A stretch of DNA of 64,000 nucleotides from Nodularia sphaerocarpa UHCC 0038 (GTDB lineage Bacteria; Cyanobacteriota; Cyanobacteriia; Cyanobacteriales; Nostocaceae). The position numbers and the translations under genes were made by a program. Each line of letters begins with the position of its first letter. Position 1 is the first letter of the stretch. The DNA lies in NCBI RefSeq assembly GCF_022376295.1, contig NZ_CP060140.1, positions 3,228,356-3,292,355 of the forward strand, in the 5' to 3' direction. Positions 1 through 9,468 of this stretch are shown in pieces. A model generated the notes under the pieces. The model ran no database searches and was not told the origin of the DNA. It saw only the letters and a list, made by a program, of their open reading frames with translations.

Positions 1-2
1 CT

Positions 3-1307
3 AGTCGCTTTTTTGTGGCTGTGATTTCTCTTTGCTTGATGGTTTTCTATAGCTGGAAACTAACGGCATTAGCGGCAATTATTGCTGTGGTGATGACTCT
101 ATCTACAATCGTTTTTCTCCCGACTTTACAGCAAAAGAACCGGGACTTTTTAGTTAAATATGCAGAAGCGCAGGGGCTGTTAGTAGAAACCTTTAAAGGC
201 GCGTTGACTCTGAAAACTACCACGTCAGGGCCACAATTTAAAGATGAATTGCAAGGTGAATTTGGATTACTGAGTAATTTAGCATTCCGCACCATGCAGA
301 TTGGAATTATTAATAATACTTTTTCGGGTTTTGTTTCTAGTATAGGTAGTGTACTTTTACTGTGGTTTGGTGGCTATTTGGTAATTAATCCGGCAGAAAA
401 TCTCAGCATCGGGCAGCTGTTTGCATTTAATGCCATGAATGCTAATTTCTTGGGATTAATTGCTACGGTGATTGGTTTTGTGCAACAGTTCACTATGGTG
501 AAAACTGCAACTGAAAGGCTGACAGAAGTTATAGACGCAACCCCAGAGAATGAAAATGATGGGAAAAAACCTTTTGAGAAAATTCCCGGTGACATGGATA
601 TTGTTTGCAGCAATGTTAACTTCCATTATGCTGGCAGACTTGACCTGTTAGAAGACTTTTCTGTGACTATTCCTGGTGGTCAGGTTACTGCTATAATTGG
701 CAAATCTGGTTGTGGTAAAAGCACTTTAGCAAAACTAATAGCGGGATTATACCCCATAAATTCTGGTAATATTCAGATAGGATTATATAATCTCCAAGAC
801 CTGGCTCTAGATTGTCTGAGACAACAGGTAATACTTGTTCCTCAAGATGCCCATTTTTGGAGTCGTTCTATAGTGGAAAACTTTCGCTTAGGAGCGCCCC
901 ATGCGTCCTTTGAGCAGATTGTCAGAGCTTGCAGAATTGCGGAAGCTGATGAATTTATTATTAAACTACCTGATAAGTATCAAACGATTTTAGGTGAGTT
1001 TGGGGCAAATATTTCAGGTGGACAGCGCCAAAGATTGGCAATAGCAAGAGCGATAATTACAGAGCCACCCATTCTGATTTTAGACGAATCGACAGGTGGA
1101 CTTGACCCGGTGAGTGAAGCACAAGTTCTAGAGCAATTATTTAAGCATCGTCGGGGAAAAACCACAATTTTAATTACGCATCGCCCTAAAGTAATTAATC
1201 GGGCTGATTGGGTCGTGTTCTTGGAAAATGGTAAGTTAAAGGAGCAAGGAAATTTAGCAGATTTGAGGGAAAAATCAGGACAACATTTAGATTTTTTAAT
1301 TTCTTAA
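3..1307 (+). CDS. Peptide/bacteriocin-type ABC exporter, membrane plus ATPase part (5' end outside window)
   Basis: The gene is cut by the left window edge: the frame is open from base 3 and there is no credible start, so the GTG near base 15 is internal. The visible part holds the last membrane helices of an exporter-type transmembrane domain (about residues 1-170) followed by a complete ATPase domain. That domain has a Walker A (GKSGCGKST, about residue 230), an ABC signature (SGGQRQR) and a Walker B ending in LDEST, with an H-loop (ITHRP). An HlyD-type adaptor starts 25 bp downstream, which fits family knowledge for type I secretion and NHLM/C39-type peptide export. Whether an N-terminal C39 peptidase domain is present cannot be seen. 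The substrate is unknown and no leader-peptide gene is visible in this window. Confidence 0.85.
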   Translation, partial: SRFFVAVISLCLMVFYSWKLTALAAIIAVVMTLSTIVFLPTLQQKNRDFLVKYAEAQGLLVETFKGALTLKTTTSGPQFKDELQGEFGLLSNLAFRTMQIGIINNTFSGFVSSIGSVLLLWFGGYLVINPAENLSIGQLFAFNAMNANFLGLIATVIGFVQQFTMVKTATERLTEVIDATPENENDGKKPFEKIPGDMDIVCSNVNFHYAGRLDLLEDFSVTIPGGQVTAIIGKSGCGKSTLAKLIAGLYPINSGNIQIGLYNLQDLALDCLRQQVILVPQDAHFWSRSIVENFRLGAPHASFEQIVRACRIAEADEFIIKLPDKYQTILGEFGANISGGQRQRLAIARAIITEPPILILDESTGGLDPVSEAQVLEQLFKHRRGKTTILITHRPKVINRADWVVFLENGKLKEQGNLADLREKSGQHLDFLIS

Positions 1308-1332
1308 TTAGTAGTAATTGGTCTAGAATAAT

Positions 1333-2736
1333 ATGCTCTATACTCATAGCGAAAAAATTCTTCCCGCAGTTAGAACTGAGGATTTTCTGCCCCCCGTTAG
1401 CATCTGGATGTCTTTAGCGGCGGTGACTCTGATGGGAACGGTTGTTTCTGGGGTGGCGCTGGCTTCATTTGTGGAATACAATGTCACTGTGAAAACTCTG
1501 GCTACTGTTCGTCCTACAGGAGAAGTTCGACTAGTACAGCCACAAACAGAAGGAATTGTTGAAACTATTTTAGTTCAAGAAAATCAGATTGTCAAAGAAG
1601 GAGATGTGATCGCTCGTCTTGATTCTGAGGAATGGCAAATTAGAAAGAGTCAATTACAAGGAAATCTCCAACAAAACTATTTACAACTAATTCAAATTAA
1701 TGGGCAAATTGACTCTTTAGATACTCAAATTATGGCTGAAGAAAGAGTCATAGAACAGACGATTTTTGCGGCGCAATCTGATTTAGCACGTAATCAAAGA
1801 GACTATCAAGAACGACAAGTTGCTACTCAAAATCAATTACAAGCAGCAGCAGCAGAATTACAAATAAGAAACACAGAAGTAGAACAAGCTCGTGCTAAAT
1901 TAAAATTTGTTGAATTGGATCGCGATCGCTACGAGCAATTGTCAGGAACTGGAGCTATTGGAATGCGTGAGTATGACCAGAAAAAGCTCTTGGTAGAGGA
2001 AACACAAGGAATACTCGCAGCCGGAAAAAAATCTGTAGAGATTGCGGAAACGAAAGTCCGCATAGCCCAATCGGCGATCAATCCTTCTCAGGCGATAGTA
2101 GACATGGCTGAAAACCGGATTGCTCAAGAAACTGCTAGAGGTCAAGCCACTATCGCCACCTTAAAAAAAGAACAACAAGCTTTAACTCAACGGCGAGTTG
2201 ATATGCAGAATCAACTCAACCAATTGCAAAAAGAACTTCAACAAGTGCAGAACCAACTGCAAGCTACTATTGTTCGTGCTACCAGTGACGGGATTATTTT
2301 CAAGCTCAATTTACGCAACCCCGGACAAGTTGTGCGTGCTAGCGAACCTGTGGCGGAAATCGTTCCTCAAAATGCACCTCTGCTGATTAAAGCGATGATT
2401 CCCACTGGAGATATTCAAAAAGTTGAGGTTGGTCAAGACGTAATATTAAGGGTTGATGCTTGTCCATATCCTGATTATGGGACTCTCAAAGCTGTGGTGA
2501 GTGACATATCTCCAGATGTGATGACAATTCCGGGTAATAGCATGGGTGGTGCGGCGACTGCTACTGCTGCTAGTTACTTTGAAGCTACAGTACAACCAGA
2601 AAGTATGACATTTGGCAATGGCGATCGGCAATGTCGAATCCAATCGGGGATGAATACGAAAGCTGACATTATTTCTCAACAGGAGACAGCTTTGCAATTT
2701 ATCCTGAGAAAGGCCAGATTAATCACGGATTTATAA
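1333..2736 (+). CDS. HlyD-family membrane fusion (adaptor) protein
   Basis: This is the periplasmic adaptor that would link the upstream ABC exporter to an outer-membrane channel. An N-terminal cytoplasmic stretch is followed by one membrane helix (about residues 27-50), a biotinyl-lipoyl-like half motif (GIVETILVQENQIVKEGD), a long Gln/Glu-rich coiled-coil hairpin (about 100-320), the second lipoyl half (ATIVRATSDGIIF) and a beta-barrel domain. The length of 467 residues is normal for HlyD/NHLM adaptors. It lies 25 bp after the ATPase gene and is surely co-transcribed with it. The substrate is not identifiable from this gene. Confidence 0.85.
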   Translation: MLYTHSEKILPAVRTEDFLPPVSIWMSLAAVTLMGTVVSGVALASFVEYNVTVKTLATVRPTGEVRLVQPQTEGIVETILVQENQIVKEGDVIARLDSEEWQIRKSQLQGNLQQNYLQLIQINGQIDSLDTQIMAEERVIEQTIFAAQSDLARNQRDYQERQVATQNQLQAAAAELQIRNTEVEQARAKLKFVELDRDRYEQLSGTGAIGMREYDQKKLLVEETQGILAAGKKSVEIAETKVRIAQSAINPSQAIVDMAENRIAQETARGQATIATLKKEQQALTQRRVDMQNQLNQLQKELQQVQNQLQATIVRATSDGIIFKLNLRNPGQVVRASEPVAEIVPQNAPLLIKAMIPTGDIQKVEVGQDVILRVDACPYPDYGTLKAVVSDISPDVMTIPGNSMGGAATATAASYFEATVQPESMTFGNGDRQCRIQSGMNTKADIISQQETALQFILRKARLITDL

Positions 2737-2800
2737 GCTAATTCCCCAGAGATAAGTTAAAAAGCTGATTCTCAAGGCTTTTTATTACAGTGCATTAGAA

Positions 2801-2870
2801 GTAGGTTGGGTTAAGCGCAGCGCAACCCAACCCTGGCAATGATGTTGGGTTTGGTTACGTCAACACCTAC
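2801..2870. repeat. Dispersed palindromic repeat (TTGGGTT family)
   Basis: This intergenic element begins GTAGGTTGGGTT, carries an internal inverted copy (AACCCAAC), and ends ACCTAC. A related element lies at 35258-35332. It is a typical small non-coding repeat of filamentous cyanobacteria, possibly MITE-like. It sits between the adaptor gene and the convergent PBP2 gene and could also form a terminator-like structure. Confidence 0.5.
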
Positions 2871-2923
2871 TACAATTTTTTGCAACATTTTAAGCTTGCT
2901 ACTCCCTACTCCCCACTCCCCAC

Positions 2924-4732
2924 TCACTTTGGCTTCTGATACTTGCCAGGATGCTTCCGTTGAAAGTAGTCTTCCAGAATTTCTAAAAGCATTGGTCCAG
3001 CAAGACTACCACCACCGCCACCAGAATGTTCGGTAAAAGCGACGATGACAATTTCTGGTTGATCTGCGGGGGCATAAGCACCAAACCAAGCATGATTTTT
3101 TTTCACCCCACGCTGCCATGCTTCAGCCGTACCTGTTTTACCAGCTACAGGAGGAAGTGTGGGCTTGTTCAAAACTTGACCAGTACCGTGAGTGATGACC
3201 TTCCTGAGTCCGTCACGGAGAATTTTAATGGTTGTGGGCTTCATATTCACAGATTCTCGCCAGCTTCTGGCTTCTTCATTATCTTTGAGCAAATGGGGCT
3301 GAACTCGGTAGCCGCCATTAGCTGGCACGGCAAACATGACAGCAACTTGCAAAGGAGTAGTTAATAAAGCACCTTGACCAATGGACATATTAATGCTGTC
3401 GCCTATACTCCAGGGCATCTTCCAAGTCTTGCGTTTCCATTGGTCATCTGGCACTAAACCTCTTGTTTCTTCTGAGGCAAACTCAAAGCCAGTTTTTTGA
3501 CCAAATCCGAATTTACGAGTCCATTCAATCAATGTGGGACCACCGACTCTGCGAGCAATTTGATAAAAGAAAGTATCACTACTCCACTGCATGGCTCCCA
3601 CAAAACCTAAAGGACCGAAGCCGGCGTGGTTCCATTCACCAAATCTCCTTCCACCAAAAGTTAAAGAACCGTAGGTTTGTAGAACTGTGTTGGGAGCAAA
3701 TTTACCTGATTCCAGCGCCGCGGCCGTAGTGACAATTTTGAAGGTACTGGCGGGAGGAAAAGCACTCAGGGCGCGATTAACTAAAGGATGGTTTGCACCT
3801 TGGACAGTTTCCCAATCTTTTTGGGTGAGTTTTTCTTTAGAGAAGATATTGGGGTCAAAGGTGGGGCGAGACACCATCGCTAAGACTGCGCCATTCTTGG
3901 GGTCGAGTGCGACAATGGCACCGTTATAATTGCCCAAAGCTTTGTTTGCCGCAATTTGCAGATTTAAATCTATGGTTAAATTTAAATCAGTACCGGACTT
4001 TGCCGGTTTTTCTCCCAACACCCGAATCGGACGACCTGCGCCATCCACTTCTACTTGCTGACCGCCCCATTCACCCCGGAGAAGGTTTTCGTAAGCCTTT
4101 TCAGACCCCATCTGACCAATGACATCTCCTAATCGATAGCCTGACTGTCGCTTCTGTTTTAACTGTTCGGGAGTTAATTCGCGGGTATAGCCTAAAACAT
4201 GGGCTAATTCTCTACCTTGGGGGTAATAGCGAATGGCTTCTGTATGGATTTCGACATCTTGTAATTCGTTTTCATACTCTTTTACAGCAGTAATTTGGGC
4301 TTCAGTCAAGTCACGAGCAATGCGAATGAGTGAAGAAGAGTTGGGGCCAGCCTCTTCTAATGTTTTTTCTATTTCCTGTTTGGGAATAGCCAGAATTTTC
4401 TCTAGACGTGAACCGACAACCGACCACTCGGCTTTGGTATGGGCCATTGGCCACAGATATACAGAACGAGGAGAACGGGTACTGGCTAAAAGTTTGCCAT
4501 TTCGGTCAAAAATATTACCCCTTTCTGGTTGTTTGGAAATGATCCGCAATCGGTTAGCCTCTGCTTTCGACCGGTGGTGCGCTCCTTCGACAATTTGCAA
4601 GTATGCTAACCTAATGCCTATTCCAGTGGTCATCAACAGGGTAAATGCAATTAAAAATACGGGCTGCAAATTGCGTCCAACTGTACGTGTATTTTTTTCT
4701 CCGCCCAGTGGGGATGTTTGCCATAAAGTCAT
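2924..4732 (-). CDS. mrdA: Penicillin-binding protein 2 (transpeptidase)
   Basis: This is a class B penicillin-binding protein for cell-wall elongation, anchored in the cytoplasmic membrane with its catalytic domain in the periplasm. It has a short cytoplasmic N-terminus, one membrane helix (about residues 23-45), a dimerisation domain (QPERGNIFDRNGKLLA) and the transpeptidase domain. The catalytic motifs are all present: SxxK in PPASTFKIV, SSD as the SxN-type motif, and KTGTAEAW. The 602 residues match the PBP2 family rather than FtsI. The gene stands alone, divergent from potA. A conserved ATG gives the N-terminus MTLWQTS. Confidence 0.9.
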   Translation of the reverse strand: MTLWQTSPLGGEKNTRTVGRNLQPVFLIAFTLLMTTGIGIRLAYLQIVEGAHHRSKAEANRLRIISKQPERGNIFDRNGKLLASTRSPRSVYLWPMAHTKAEWSVVGSRLEKILAIPKQEIEKTLEEAGPNSSSLIRIARDLTEAQITAVKEYENELQDVEIHTEAIRYYPQGRELAHVLGYTRELTPEQLKQKRQSGYRLGDVIGQMGSEKAYENLLRGEWGGQQVEVDGAGRPIRVLGEKPAKSGTDLNLTIDLNLQIAANKALGNYNGAIVALDPKNGAVLAMVSRPTFDPNIFSKEKLTQKDWETVQGANHPLVNRALSAFPPASTFKIVTTAAALESGKFAPNTVLQTYGSLTFGGRRFGEWNHAGFGPLGFVGAMQWSSDTFFYQIARRVGGPTLIEWTRKFGFGQKTGFEFASEETRGLVPDDQWKRKTWKMPWSIGDSINMSIGQGALLTTPLQVAVMFAVPANGGYRVQPHLLKDNEEARSWRESVNMKPTTIKILRDGLRKVITHGTGQVLNKPTLPPVAGKTGTAEAWQRGVKKNHAWFGAYAPADQPEIVIVAFTEHSGGGGGSLAGPMLLEILEDYFQRKHPGKYQKPK

Positions 4733-4949
4733 AAGACAAAGAATTTTTCTAAACTAGGATTAATATGTATAGAATTATGCTAGATGCTTACCGGGGATTT
4801 AGTTCCAAAGCGATCGCCCTCTGAACTGTCAATCATCTTTTATACTGCATAATTTATTTAGTCTCCAGTCCTAACTACTGAATTATAAGTTTTAATAGAC
4901 TACATTAACTGAGAAAATCACCTAATATCAGAGCATTCTACTGAGGATT

Positions 4950-6080
4950 ATGGCTCAAACAGTCGCGCAAAATCAAAATAAAATCACAACGTCTAGTCCA
5001 CTGGATGTGGAACTGCGTCACGTGTTCAAGTTTTTTAACAAAGAACCAGCAGTACATGGAGTAGATTTGGATGTCAGACAGGGAGAGTTCTTTAGTATTT
5101 TAGGCCCTTCTGGTTGTGGTAAGACAACCATACTACGCTTAATCGCTGGGTTTGAGATGACTGATGCTGGTAAGGTATTGATTCAGGGTCAGTCGATGTC
5201 TAATGTCCCGGCTTATCGCCGACCGGTAAATACGGTGTTTCAAAGCTATGCTTTGTTTAACCACATGAATGTCTGGGATAATATTGCTTTTGGACTGCGC
5301 CTCCACAAAAAACTCCGCAAATCCGAAATCGAAACCAGAGTTAAAGAAGCTTTAATCCTAGTAAAAATGGAAAGTTTGCGATCGCGCTTTCCCAGTCAAC
5401 TTTCTGGTGGTCAACAACAACGAGTAGCTTTAGCCAGGGCTTTAGTCAATCGCCCCACTGTTTTATTGCTCGATGAACCTTTGGGGGCTTTAGATTTAAA
5501 ACTGCGTAAAGATATGCAGGTGGAGTTATCGAATTTACATCAAGATTTAGGATTGACTTTTATCATGGTGACACATGATCAGGAAGAAGCCCTATCCTTG
5601 AGCGATCGCATCGCCGTGATGAATCAAGGCAAAATTGAGCAAATCGGTACTCCTAGACAAATTTACGAACATCCCCAAACTGCCTTTGTCGCTGATTTTA
5701 TTGGTGATACTAATTTATTTAGTGGTGAAATCACTAGCGTAGAATCTTCCTCAGTCACAATTGAGACAAAAACTGGCTGTAAAATCGTTGTCACCCGTTG
5801 TGGAGACACACCATCGGAATTATCTCAAGCAGTGGTGGTGAGTGTGCGTCCTGAAAAAATTCAACTCTCACTATATCAGCCTAATCTCCTGAATAACTGC
5901 TTTGAAGGGCGGTTAGGGAATGTGATGTATTTAGGAACTCATGTGAATTATCTCGTGGAATTAACTAACGGTGTGAGTATCAATGTTTTGCAACCCAATA
6001 CCTTTGGGAATTTGCCAGACCGTAACACACCGATTTATGCTTGGTGGGCAGAAAGTGACTGTGTAGCTATTCATCAGTAG
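4950..6080 (+). CDS. potA: Spermidine/putrescine ABC transporter ATPase
   Basis: This is the cytoplasmic ATPase of a polyamine importer. It shows Walker A (GPSGCGKTT, about residue 53), the Q-loop, the ABC signature LSGGQQQRVALARAL, Walker B (LLLDEPLGALD), and a C-terminal TOBE-type regulatory domain (about 270-376). The 376 residues fit PotA. A GAGG sequence stands just before the ATG. It is the first gene of a potA-potD-potB operon: potD starts within a few bases of its stop codon. The roughly 217-bp upstream gap contains a HIP1 site and presumably the promoter. Confidence 0.9.
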   Translation: MAQTVAQNQNKITTSSPLDVELRHVFKFFNKEPAVHGVDLDVRQGEFFSILGPSGCGKTTILRLIAGFEMTDAGKVLIQGQSMSNVPAYRRPVNTVFQSYALFNHMNVWDNIAFGLRLHKKLRKSEIETRVKEALILVKMESLRSRFPSQLSGGQQQRVALARALVNRPTVLLLDEPLGALDLKLRKDMQVELSNLHQDLGLTFIMVTHDQEEALSLSDRIAVMNQGKIEQIGTPRQIYEHPQTAFVADFIGDTNLFSGEITSVESSSVTIETKTGCKIVVTRCGDTPSELSQAVVVSVRPEKIQLSLYQPNLLNNCFEGRLGNVMYLGTHVNYLVELTNGVSINVLQPNTFGNLPDRNTPIYAWWAESDCVAIHQ

Positions 6081-6085
6081 TGATC

Positions 6086-7168
6086 ATGAAAAACAGACGG
6101 CAATTTTTACAGGCGATCGCAGCACTTTCTGGTTTGTCCTTGGCTAGTTGCGGCTGGAAGTTGGGTAATGTCAAATCTAGTCCCATATCTAGTCGCAGCG
6201 ATCAACTATATCTATTCACTTGGACACAGTATTCCGATCAAAAATTACTCGAAACATTTACCACCCAAATCGGCATGAAAGTGTTGGTAGATATTTATGA
6301 TTCCAATGAGGTGATGCTAGCTAAACTGTTAGCAGGTGGTGGTGGTGCTTATAGTGTCATCTATCCATCAGACTATATGGTGCAGAAGATGAACGAGCAA
6401 AATTTATTAACCGAAATTAATCACGCTCGCTTAATCGGATTAAATAATTTATTTCCGCAATTTCAGAATCCCAGTTATGACCCCAATAACCGTCATAGCA
6501 TCCCTTTTAATTGGGGAACAACGGGTTTTATTTACAATTCCACCCTCATAAAAGATCCACCCCAAGATTGGGAATATCTTTGGCAAAATAAAGAACTACT
6601 AAATCGGCGAATCACCCTGTTAAATGATGTCCGCGAAGTCATGGGTGCAGTGTTGCGAATGTTGGGTTACTCTTACAACTCTCAAGACGAAAAGCAACTC
6701 CAAGAAGCCTATGCAAAATTAATAGAATTAAAACCTGCGATCGCCTCTTTTAACACAGACGCTTGGCAAAACCAACTCTTAGCTGGAGATTTAACCTTAG
6801 CCATGTGTTACTCAGCCGATGCTATCCGCATTACCCAGGAAAATCCCCAATTTAAATATGTCATTCCTCGCAGTGGTTCTTCACTATGGACTGATACTAT
6901 CGTCATCCCGAAAAGCGCACCTAATTTAGATGGTGCTTACGCCTGGATTAACTATATGTTACAACCAGACATAGCCGCCAGCATCAGTCAACGTCTCAGC
7001 CTAGCTACACCCAGTATGGCCGGGTTTGAACAATTACCCAAAAATATCCAAAATAATCCTAACTGGTTTCCCCCACAGGCGCTACTAGAAAAGTGCGAAA
7101 GGATTGCACCCTTGGGGGATTTTGAAGATATTTATGAACGTTACTGGACTAAATTAAGCATTAGTTAA
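6086..7168 (+). CDS. potD: Spermidine/putrescine-binding lipoprotein
   Basis: This is the extracytoplasmic substrate-binding protein of the polyamine importer. The N-terminus carries a twin-arginine-like NRRQFLQ, a hydrophobic stretch and a lipobox LASC, so it is probably a lipoprotein exported by Tat or Sec. The mature part is a PotD/PotF-type binding protein, with LYLFTWTQYSD at the start and a conserved NWGTTGFIYN segment. A GTG six bases upstream would overlap the potA stop codon by one base. I preferred the ATG because it begins the signal peptide directly. The tight spacing implies translational coupling with potA. Confidence 0.87.
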   Translation: MKNRRQFLQAIAALSGLSLASCGWKLGNVKSSPISSRSDQLYLFTWTQYSDQKLLETFTTQIGMKVLVDIYDSNEVMLAKLLAGGGGAYSVIYPSDYMVQKMNEQNLLTEINHARLIGLNNLFPQFQNPSYDPNNRHSIPFNWGTTGFIYNSTLIKDPPQDWEYLWQNKELLNRRITLLNDVREVMGAVLRMLGYSYNSQDEKQLQEAYAKLIELKPAIASFNTDAWQNQLLAGDLTLAMCYSADAIRITQENPQFKYVIPRSGSSLWTDTIVIPKSAPNLDGAYAWINYMLQPDIAASISQRLSLATPSMAGFEQLPKNIQNNPNWFPPQALLEKCERIAPLGDFEDIYERYWTKLSIS

Positions 7169-7188
7169 TAGTTGAGAAAATAATTAAA

Positions 7189-8106
7189 GTGCCTACCAAA
7201 AATCCTCCTCCTGAAATAAAATTCTCCGATGATATTGCCAATATTAAAAAACTCAATAGCCAGCCAATTAATTGGCTGCAACCATTAGTATTACTAGCAC
7301 CCTCTGGACTGTGGTTATTATTATTATTAGTGCTACCCACACTGCTAATTTTACAATTGAGCTTCGTTCCCAATATTAGACCAGGGGAGATAGTTAATCC
7401 CAGTGGAATCGATAACTATCTGCGGATACTAGATCCCTTATACCTGAAAGTTATCTGGCGATCGCTACAATTAGCAATGGGGACAACAATAATTTGCTTA
7501 ATTTTAGGCTTTCCCATCGCCTATTGGATTGCTCAAATGGCACCGCAGCGCTGGCGAAACTTGCTACTGTTAAGCTTTGTCCTACCATTATGGACATCCT
7601 CATTACTGCGTTCTTATGCCTGGATTACAATTTTACGTCCTACAGGATTACTCAATAGTATCCTCAGCAGTTTAGGCTTACCCACCTTAGAATTACTCAA
7701 CCGGATTCCCGCCGTATTAATTGGCATGACCTATAGTTTATTACCCTATATGGTATTAATACTCTATGCCTCCCTAGAAAAACTAGACAAGCGATTATTA
7801 GAAGCCGCCGCCGATTTAGGAGCAAATTCCCGACAAATCTTGACCAAAGTCACAATACCGCAAGTTTTTCCCGGAATTACGGCTGGAACAATGTTAGTTT
7901 TCATCACCGGATTAGGGGATTTTATTGAACCAGAATTATTAGGTGGGGCTTCGAGTATGACAGCAGCGCGCCTAGTATATAATCAGTTTCTCGGAGCTAC
8001 ACAAAATTGGGGCTTTGGTTCAGCCTTGAGTATGACATTAATTTTGGTTATTAGTATTGCGATCGCCCTGTTAATTAAATTTGGTGAATTTAGTGACCAT
8101 AGCTAA
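7189..8106 (+). CDS. potB: Polyamine ABC transporter permease
   Basis: This is an integral membrane permease with about six hydrophobic helices and the permease EAA-loop region (EAAADLGANSRQILTKVTIPQ, cut here to its recognisable part). It follows potD by 20 bp and starts with GTG. The 305 residues match PotB. A partner PotC permease would be expected next. Instead an oppositely oriented gene follows about 50 bp later, so PotC is either encoded elsewhere or PotB acts as a homodimer. The polyamine assignment comes from the family and operon, not from any substrate residue I can point to. Confidence 0.85.
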   Translation: MPTKNPPPEIKFSDDIANIKKLNSQPINWLQPLVLLAPSGLWLLLLLVLPTLLILQLSFVPNIRPGEIVNPSGIDNYLRILDPLYLKVIWRSLQLAMGTTIICLILGFPIAYWIAQMAPQRWRNLLLLSFVLPLWTSSLLRSYAWITILRPTGLLNSILSSLGLPTLELLNRIPAVLIGMTYSLLPYMVLILYASLEKLDKRLLEAAADLGANSRQILTKVTIPQVFPGITAGTMLVFITGLGDFIEPELLGGASSMTAARLVYNQFLGATQNWGFGSALSMTLILVISIAIALLIKFGEFSDHS

Positions 8107-8157
8107 TACTGGAGTTGAATAATAGATAGATATTAACACACTGACGTTTTTTTAATT

Positions 8158-9450
8158 TTAGACGGTTTGTGCTAAACGAATCCCACTAAATTGCCATCGG
8201 GTCGCTGGGGAATAAAAATTGCGATAACTGGAGCGGATATGAGATTGAGAAGTTATACAAGAGCCTCCCCGTAAAACCAATCGATTACACATTAATTTAC
8301 CGTTGTATTCCCCTATTATCCCCGCTTCTAGGCGATACCCTGGATAGGGCTGATGGGTGCTATTTGTCCATTCCCACACATCCCCGAAAAGTTGCTGAGG
8401 GTAATCACTGTCCGTTGCTGGGGTAGGATGCAAAATTCCACTTTCTAATAAGTTGCCTTGCACCGGAACATTCGCGGCTGCGGTTTCCCATTCGGCTTCA
8501 GTAGGCAAGCGTTTACCTACCCAGCGAGCATAGGCATCAGCTTCATAAAAGCTAACATGACAAACTGGTTCATTGTCATTTAAGGGACGCATTCCCCCCA
8601 AAGTCATCAACCACCAGTCGCCATCAATTTTTTCCCAATATAAAGGAGCTTGCCAATTTTGGGAACGAGCGGCTGTCCAGCCTTCTGAAAGCCAATAATC
8701 GGAATTATTATAACCCCCTGCTGCGATAAATTCTAAATATTCGCCGTTGGTGACTAATCGAGAACCTAGGCGATATTCTTGTAGATAAACGCGATGGCGA
8801 GGCTGTTCGTTATCAAAAGCAAATCCTTGGCCATTGTTACCGATTTCGTATAATTGGGCTGGATATTCTAGCCAATCTAGGGGTTTGACGACAGATGCAG
8901 CCTTCGGAGTCGGTAAATTAGGATTGTAAACCGGACGCAAGGGATTATTGCCAAAGATGTACTTAATGTTAGTAAATAAAAATTCTTGATGTTGTTGCTC
9001 GTGATTAAGTCCAAGAATAATCAGAGATTCTAATTCTGAGTTTCCAATATTTTCAGTGATTAATGACTGCATTGCCTCATCTATATAGGCACGATAACGA
9101 TAGGTTTCGGCGACAGTAGGACGGGATAAAGTGCCTCGTTGGGAAGCAGCAACTCGTTGTCCTAATGACTCATAGTAGGAGTTCAACAAGTAATCATATT
9201 TGGGATGAAAAAGTTTATAACCTTGAAGGTGGGGAACTAAAATAAAGACTTCAAAAAACCAAGCCGTATGGGCAAGATGCCATTTAAGGGGACTAGCATC
9301 CGGCATACTTTGAACCACATAATCTTCAATTTCTAGGGGTTGACAAATTTGTTCGCTAGTTTGGCGAACTTGTTGGTATTTATCTCCCAAAAATAAAGTT
9401 TTTTGAGGTTCTGTAGAAAAGATAGTATTTAACATAAGATTTTTAGCCAT
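8158..9450 (-). CDS. egtB: EgtB-type non-haem iron sulfoxide synthase
   Basis: Family members couple a thiol (cysteine or gamma-glutamylcysteine) to the imidazole of a histidine derivative with O2. The N-terminal DinB-like half has a first His (in HLAHTAWFFE) and the iron motif HxxxHxE in NHEQQHQEF, about residues 150-157. The C-terminal half is an FGE-sulfatase-like fold (GNNGQGFAFDNEQPRH to FSGIRLA). All usual iron ligands are present at 430 residues. It is the last gene of the NRPS-PKS operon, 18 bp or so after a methyltransferase that is not EgtD (EgtD is larger and of another family). So it may act on the operon's own product rather than on hercynine. An ordinary ergothioneine role remains possible if egtD is elsewhere. 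Confidence 0.82.
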   Translation of the reverse strand: MAKNLMLNTIFSTEPQKTLFLGDKYQQVRQTSEQICQPLEIEDYVVQSMPDASPLKWHLAHTAWFFEVFILVPHLQGYKLFHPKYDYLLNSYYESLGQRVAASQRGTLSRPTVAETYRYRAYIDEAMQSLITENIGNSELESLIILGLNHEQQHQEFLFTNIKYIFGNNPLRPVYNPNLPTPKAASVVKPLDWLEYPAQLYEIGNNGQGFAFDNEQPRHRVYLQEYRLGSRLVTNGEYLEFIAAGGYNNSDYWLSEGWTAARSQNWQAPLYWEKIDGDWWLMTLGGMRPLNDNEPVCHVSFYEADAYARWVGKRLPTEAEWETAAANVPVQGNLLESGILHPTPATDSDYPQQLFGDVWEWTNSTHQPYPGYRLEAGIIGEYNGKLMCNRLVLRGGSCITSQSHIRSSYRNFYSPATRWQFSGIRLAQTV

Positions 9451-9468
9451 TCAAAACTTTTGTTTAAT

